From contig JBCCQA010000049.1 of NCBI GenBank assembly GCA_039024635.1, positions 1 to 19,293 of the forward strand: a stretch of DNA of 19,293 nucleotides, in the 5' to 3' direction. Position 1 is the first letter of the stretch. The number at the start of each line of letters is the position of its first letter. A program made the position numbers and the translations under genes. The notes beneath the pieces are model-generated. The model was not told the origin of the DNA. It searched no databases and was given only the letters and a program-made list of their open reading frames with translations. Source of the DNA: Kuafuiihalomonas sp039024635. Its GTDB lineage: Bacteria > Myxococcota > Kuafuiibacteriia > Kuafuiibacteriales > Kuafuiibacteriaceae. Shown here in pieces: positions 15,614-19,293 of this stretch.

Positions 15614-17782
15614 ATGACCAAGAATCCAGACAAGGCCCTGGGGGGATGCCCCTTCACGCACGGAGGGAATACTTCCCGTGCCAAACCCGTCACCAAGTGG
15701 TGGCCGAAGGCGCTGAACGTAGAGATCCTCCACCAACACGACGCCCGCTCGAATCCCATGGACCAGGACTTCGACTACCGGGAAGCCGTGGAGAGCCTGG
15801 ATGTGCAGGCCCTCAAAGCCGATCTCAGGGCGCTCATGACCAACAGCCAGCCTTGGTGGCCGGCTGACTACGGGACCTATGCGGGTCTGATGGTCCGAAT
15901 GGCATGGCACGTGGCCGGTACCTACCGAGTCCAGGACGGACGAGGTGGGGCCTCGACGGGCAACCAGCGCTTTGCGCCGCTCAACTCATGGCCGGACAAT
16001 ACCAGCCTGGACAAGGCGCGGCGGCTGCTTTGGCCCATCAAGAAGAAGTATGGCAACGCCCTGTCGTGGAGTGACCTGATGGTGCTGGCCGGGAACGTGG
16101 CCTACGAGTCGGCGGGACTTCGGACCTTCGGCTTCAGCTTTGGGCGTGAAGACATCTGGGCGCCGGAGAACGATATCGACTGGGGGGATGAGACCGAGTT
16201 CCTGGCGCCGAGCGAGCAGCGCTACGAGAATCTCGACGATCCGGCTTCGATGTCGACCCAGCTCGCCGCCACCCACATGGGTCTCATTTACGTGAATCCA
16301 GAAGGCGTGAACGGGAAGCCCGATCCGGCTCGGACCGCGCTGCACGTCCGCGTGACTTTCGCCCGCATGGCGATGAACGATGAAGAGACGGCTGCCCTGA
16401 CGTGTGGGGGACACACCATCGGCAAGGCCCACGGCAGCGGTGCAGCCATCGGTCCTGAGCCGGAGGCCGCCGGTCTCGAGAGCCAGGGTCTGGGTTGGAT
16501 GAACGCCAGCCAGAACGGCCTGGCGAGCCAGGCCATGACCTCTGGCCTGGAGGGGGCCTGGACCCAGGACCCGACGAGCTTCGACATGGGCTATTTCGAC
16601 CTCCTCTTCGGCTACGAGTGGGCGCTGAAGAAGTCGCCGGCGGGGGCGTGGCAGTGGGAGCCTATCGATATCAAGGAGGAGGACAAGCCGGTCGATGCAT
16701 CGGACCCCTCCCTTCGACGCAACCCGATCATGACCGACGCCGACATGGCGATGAAAGTAGACCCGGCCTACAACGCCATCTGCCAGAAGTTCATGGCCGA
16801 CCCTGCCTACTTCAAAGACACCTTCGCGCGGGCTTGGTTCAAGCTGACCCATCGGGACATGGGGCCCAAGTCCCGCTACATCGGCCCAGAGGTTCCGGAA
16901 GAGGACTTGATCTGGCAGGACCCGGTGCCGACGGGTTCAACCGACTACGACGTCGATCAACTAAAGGCGGACATCGTAGCCAGCGGACTGTCGGCGGCCG
17001 ATCTCGTGGCCACGGCTTGGGACAGCGCTCGGACCTTTCGAAATTCGGACAAGCGGGGCGGGGCCAACGGCGCCCGGATTCGTCTGGAGCCCCAGCGCAA
17101 CTGGGAAGGCAACGAGCCGGAGCGTTTGGCCAGAGTGCTCGGAGTCCTGGAGACCCTGGCTGAGAAGAGTGGGGCTTCTCTAGCCGACGTCATCGTGCTG
17201 GGCGGCAACGTCGGCTTGGAGCATGCTTTGAAAGCAGGAGGGCATGCGCTCGAGGTCCCCTTCGCGCCGGGTCGCGGCGATGCTGAGGCTAGCCAGACCG
17301 ACGTCGAGAGCTTTCGTTACCTAGAGCCGATTGCGGACGGATTTCGAAACTGGCTTCAGTCCGAAGGCGGCACGTCGGCCGAGGAGAGACTCCTGGACCG
17401 AGCGCAGTTGATGGGCCTGACCGCCCAGGAGCTCACCGTGCTCGTCGGGGGTCTCCGCGTCTTGGGCGTGAATCACGGCGGTAGCAAAGAGGGCGTGTTC
17501 ACGGACCGTGTGGGGGCTCTGACGACGGACTTCTTCGTCCACCTGACAGATATGACCTACAGCTGGCATCCGGTCGGGACAGGTTTCGAGATCAGAGAGC
17601 GCGCCAGTGGAGAGGTGAAGTGGACGGCAAGCCGGGTCGATCTTGTCTTCGGGTCGAACTCGATCCTCCGCGCCTACGCCGAGGTCTACGCCCAGGACGA
17701 CAACCAGTTGAAGTTTGCTCGTGACTTCGTAGCGTCGTGGACCAAGGTGATGAATGCCGACCGCTTCGATCTCAAGTCCTGA
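15614..17782 (+). CDS. katG: Catalase-peroxidase KatG
   Basis: A 722-residue bifunctional haem enzyme that breaks down H2O2 and oxidises peroxidase substrates; the length is usual for KatG. The distal haem site is R95, W98 and H99 (MVRMAWHVAGTYR). The proximal ligand is H267 in TCGGHTIGKAHG. The Met-Tyr-Trp cross-link specific to KatG is available as W98, Y226 (LIYVNPEG) and M252 (RMAMNDEETA). YEWALKKSPAGAWQWEP is also typical. The second, non-haem-binding half (from about residue 400; DPVPTGSTDYDVDQLKADIV and later LTVLVGGLRVLGVNHGGS) is complete. I chose the ATG at 15614, which follows AAGGAAGA and gives MTKNPDKALGGCPF; an in-frame start at 15560 adds a non-conserved leader. No signal peptide is seen. 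It is likely regulated by the adjacent OxyR. Confidence 0.98.
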   Translation: MTKNPDKALGGCPFTHGGNTSRAKPVTKWWPKALNVEILHQHDARSNPMDQDFDYREAVESLDVQALKADLRALMTNSQPWWPADYGTYAGLMVRMAWHVAGTYRVQDGRGGASTGNQRFAPLNSWPDNTSLDKARRLLWPIKKKYGNALSWSDLMVLAGNVAYESAGLRTFGFSFGREDIWAPENDIDWGDETEFLAPSEQRYENLDDPASMSTQLAATHMGLIYVNPEGVNGKPDPARTALHVRVTFARMAMNDEETAALTCGGHTIGKAHGSGAAIGPEPEAAGLESQGLGWMNASQNGLASQAMTSGLEGAWTQDPTSFDMGYFDLLFGYEWALKKSPAGAWQWEPIDIKEEDKPVDASDPSLRRNPIMTDADMAMKVDPAYNAICQKFMADPAYFKDTFARAWFKLTHRDMGPKSRYIGPEVPEEDLIWQDPVPTGSTDYDVDQLKADIVASGLSAADLVATAWDSARTFRNSDKRGGANGARIRLEPQRNWEGNEPERLARVLGVLETLAEKSGASLADVIVLGGNVGLEHALKAGGHALEVPFAPGRGDAEASQTDVESFRYLEPIADGFRNWLQSEGGTSAEERLLDRAQLMGLTAQELTVLVGGLRVLGVNHGGSKEGVFTDRVGALTTDFFVHLTDMTYSWHPVGTGFEIRERASGEVKWTASRVDLVFGSNSILRAYAEVYAQDDNQLKFARDFVASWTKVMNADRFDLKS

Positions 17783-17891
17783 TCAGCCAGGACGGGTGAG
17801 CTCTGTATCGCCTAATCCTTCTCACGCTGCTTCAACCGGGTAAGCCCAGCCCTGAAAACCCTGGAAAACCCCGGATCGCACGGCTCCTCAA

Positions 17892-17983
17892 TCGGTGCCA
17901 CCCATTGCAGCAGGAAGAGTTGCGAATCTCATTGCGCCCATCGAGCAAGCATCTCCCGGTTTGGATTCACTCATGGCTGCCTC
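17892..17983 (+). repeat. 92-bp direct repeat, copy 1
   Basis: Starts TCGGTGCCACCCATT and ends CACTCATGGCTGCCTC. It matches copy 2 (18004-18095) at 83 of 92 positions with no gaps. The copies are separated by 20 bp rich in GGTC. A shared frame reads VPPIAAGRVANLIAPIEQ here, but the nine differences fall evenly over codon positions (three each), which argues against selection on a protein. Confidence 0.9.
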
Positions 17984-18003
17984 CCCGGTCGGTCGGTGGT
18001 CGG

Positions 18004-18095
18004 TCGGTGCCACCCATTTCGGCAGGAAGAGTTGCGATTCTCATTGCGTCCATCGAGCAAATGTCTCGTGGTTTGGATTCACTCATGGCTGCCTC
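18004..18095 (+). repeat. 92-bp direct repeat, copy 2
   Basis: Starts TCGGTGCCACCCATT and ends CACTCATGGCTGCCTC, like copy 1 at 17892. Five of the nine differences cluster in AAATGTCTCGTGG against AAGCATCTCCCGG of copy 1. The equal length and moderate divergence suggest an old duplication rather than a recent slippage event. Confidence 0.9.
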
Positions 18096-18305
18096 TGACG
18101 AATTCCGCCAAGCAGTCCCCACTGGAGCGCACGGTTTCCTGACTCTAGCTACCGACCGTGGATCCTGGCCTTCGCCCCAAGCACCTGAAGAAGAAGGCTC
18201 AAGTGCTTGCTTGCGTCCGCGGGGGGGGGAGCTGAGCGACCAGACGGAGAAGCCAGTGGGTCGCGTAGGAGGGCTTTGAGAAAACGCACTTCGAGGCGCA
18301 ATCTA

Positions 18306-18389
18306 GCCTTCGATCACGGGTGGCACTTGATCGGGTCTGAGCGGATGGCCTTCGATCACGGGTGGCACTTGATCGGGTCTGAGCGGATG
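18306..18389 (+). repeat. Perfect 42-bp tandem repeat, two copies
   Basis: Copy 1 is 18306-18347 and copy 2 is 18348-18389, identical base for base (starts GCCTTCGATCACGGG, ends GGTCTGAGCGGATG). Perfect identity points to a recent duplication. The core GGGTGGCAC is the reverse complement of GTGCCACCC in the 92-bp repeats, so the two repeat families may be opposite-facing parts of one element. Multiple GGTGGCAC-type repeats resemble the ends of some IS21-group elements, but I could not confirm that. Confidence 0.92.
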
Positions 18390-18403
18390 TGACCCCGTGA
18401 AAT

Positions 18404-18423
18404 GGGCGCTCTTGACGGCGCCC
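18404..18423. repeat. 6-bp perfect inverted repeat
   Basis: GGGCGC, an 8-base TCTTGACG, then GCGCCC. It could form a GC-rich hairpin 14 bp after the 42-bp tandem repeat. No T-run follows on either side, so it is not a standard intrinsic terminator. Confidence 0.4.
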
Positions 18424-18567
18424 GCCGTATAGCGAGCCCTTCCTCGGACGCCGTCCCCCTGGCTGGGGGTTGCCTGGGACGCCGAGGCTGATGAGTCCAG
18501 CGATGACGAAGAGTAGCTCCTCGCGGTCGGGACGGTTCGCCGCTACTTGCCCACTGGAATGGCCTCC

Positions 18568-18771
18568 TCAGTAGAGGTCGTAGCAGGCGCGTTCGCAGTT
18601 GCTCCGGGTGTCGTTGTCCAAGGTCTGGCGGGAAAACTGGGATGCTTGCTCCGGGAAGGGGCTGGCTTGGTCGCAGCGTCGCAGGCAGTCCTTGAGCGCT
18701 TGGGGTGTCGTCGCACACCCACTGAGAAGGCTGATGGCGAAGAAGGCCCGCAGGAACGGCTTCACAAGCAA
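18568..18771 (-). CDS. Small lipoprotein with four-cysteine pattern
   Basis: A 67-residue protein with a type II signal peptide: basic start (MLVKPFLR), hydrophobic AFFAISLL, and lipobox LSGC with the lipidated Cys at residue 19. The mature part holds CLRRC and CERAC, two CX3C pairs likely to form disulphides, so it should be a membrane-anchored periplasmic protein. The start is TTG at 18771, with GAAGG 7 bp upstream; a GTG at 18765 is an alternative. It follows ppsA on the same strand after about 94 bp. I do not recognise the family. The clean lipobox and ribosome binding site are the main evidence that it is real. Confidence 0.65.
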   Translation of the reverse strand: MLVKPFLRAFFAISLLSGCATTPQALKDCLRRCDQASPFPEQASQFSRQTLDNDTRSNCERACYDLY

Positions 18772-18865
18772 TCAGGTACCTTCGCTAGCGACTCGTCGCA
18801 AGCCTAGGAGAAGGGATGGCCAAGAGGATCGAGTGAGTTGCCCGGAGCAAAAGCGTCGTGGTCCA

Positions 18866-19293
18866 TCAGCCCTGGTCTTGGCGAGCCTCCGCTTCGGCGA
18901 TGGTGAACCGAGTCTCCACAGCGACGTCGGGCGTGAGGCTGATGGAGTCTATGCCGCGTTCGACCAGGAACTGTGCGAAGTCTGGGTAGTCCGAGGGCGC
19001 CTGACCGCAAATGCCGACCTTCACCCCGGCGGCGTGGGCGCTCTCGATGAGCATGGCACACATGCGTTTGACGGCGACGTTTCGTTCATCGAAGAGCGGG
19101 GCGACCCGCTCCGAGTCGCGATCGACGCCCAGGCAGAGTTGTGTCAGGTCGTTCGAACCGATGGAAAAGCCATCGAACGCCTCGGCGAACTCGTCCGCGG
19201 CCAAGATGTTGGAGGGGATCTCGGCCATGATGAGTATCTCCAGCCCGTCCTTGCCTCGCTCCAATCCTGCCTCCTGCATCATCGAAAGGACCC
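18866..19293 (-). CDS. ppsA: Phosphoenolpyruvate synthase, C-terminal part (5' end outside window)
   Basis: The frame is open to the window's right edge; about 142 residues are visible. PEP synthase makes phosphoenolpyruvate, AMP and phosphate from pyruvate, ATP and water for gluconeogenesis. Visible motifs belong to the C-terminal PEP/pyruvate-binding TIM barrel: MAEIPSNILAADEFAEAFDG, then FSIGSNDLTQLCLGVDRDSE, FDERN.AVKRM, and KVGICGQAPSDYPDFAQFLV. The Cys in GICGQAPSDYP is the conserved catalytic acid, and GIDSISLTPDVAVETR is the usual ending. Pyruvate phosphate dikinase shares this domain, but the GSNDLTQL...DRDSE and GQAPSDYP wording fits PpsA better. Confidence 0.93.
   Translation of the reverse strand, partial: VLSMMQEAGLERGKDGLEILIMAEIPSNILAADEFAEAFDGFSIGSNDLTQLCLGVDRDSERVAPLFDERNVAVKRMCAMLIESAHAAGVKVGICGQAPSDYPDFAQFLVERGIDSISLTPDVAVETRFTIAEAEARQDQG

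Larger units (their letters stand above)
17783..18567. other. Repeat-rich non-coding region downstream of katG
   Basis: About 785 bp with no supported gene. It contains the 92-bp direct repeat pair, a GGTC-rich run (about 17985-18008), the 42-bp perfect tandem repeat and a GGGCGC/GCGCCC inverted repeat, each listed separately. Open frames over the repeats have no recognisable product. No clear katG terminator with a T-run was found. Confidence 0.55.

Noticed and set aside
15986..16852. 288-residue minus-strand frame inside katG
   Set aside because: It is a shadow of the highly conserved katG codons on the plus strand in GC-rich DNA, with no recognisable domain.
17895..18279. Plus-strand frames over the 92-bp repeats as a small repeat protein
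   Set aside because: Differences between the two copies fall evenly over codon positions, and no ribosome binding site or homologous domain was seen.

Overview
The window looks like chromosomal DNA of a GC-rich myxobacterium-like organism (Myxococcota, the former Deltaproteobacteria). The main reason is a CRISPR-Cas module of the Myxococcus 'dev'/I-MYXAN kind: a Cmx8-like large subunit, DevR-type Cas7, DevS-type Cas5, a fused Cas4-Cas1 and Cas2. The taxonomic assignment is an inference from gene families and base composition. The window falls into two halves that meet near position 9915.

Left half (1-9917). A rightward cas operon begins off the left edge: cas8-like (partial), cas7, cas5, cas4-cas1, cas2 (1-4839). 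A leader of about 240 bp follows, then one long array of 40 repeats and 39 spacers (5080-8044). No cas3 or cas6 is visible; they would have to lie upstream or elsewhere. Just beyond the array's trailing end is a fossil of an IS3-type transposase OrfA (8099-8272). After about 300 bp without a recognisable gene comes a leftward tyrosine-recombinase (integrase) pseudogene (8574-9703). It carries two in-frame stops, one probable single-base frameshift and a 13-bp tandem duplication. About 160 bp upstream of its start lies the 3' part of a tRNA-Arg(CCG) gene (9862-9914). This is the usual footprint of integration into the 3' end of a tRNA gene. I infer that 9862-9917 is the right end of a decayed integrative element that lies to the left and may include the CRISPR-Cas locus.

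Right half (9918-19293). This reads as an ordinary, loosely packed chromosomal flank. Leftward genes encode a DUF6933 protein with a possible winged-helix N-terminus, a class I SAM-dependent methyltransferase, a thymidylate-kinase-like P-loop protein with an altered Walker A motif, and a DUF1801 protein. Abutting IS30 and IS3 transposase fragments lie between the methyltransferase and the kinase-like gene. Then come a rightward oxyR-like LysR regulator and katG catalase-peroxidase (a peroxide-stress pair), and a repeat-rich region of about 0.8 kb holding a 92-bp direct repeat and a perfect 42-bp tandem repeat. Leftward at the right edge are a small lipoprotein and the C-terminal end of phosphoenolpyruvate synthase.

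Functionally, the cas genes and array form an adaptation and interference module whose adaptation genes (cas4-cas1, cas2) sit directly beside the leader. OxyR and KatG would act together in peroxide sensing and detoxification. The remaining chromosomal genes show no obvious pathway link to each other. The most unusual features are the CRISPR repeat with a G-U-containing hairpin capped by UUCG, and the apparent stranding of a CRISPR-Cas-bearing island by a dead integrase.
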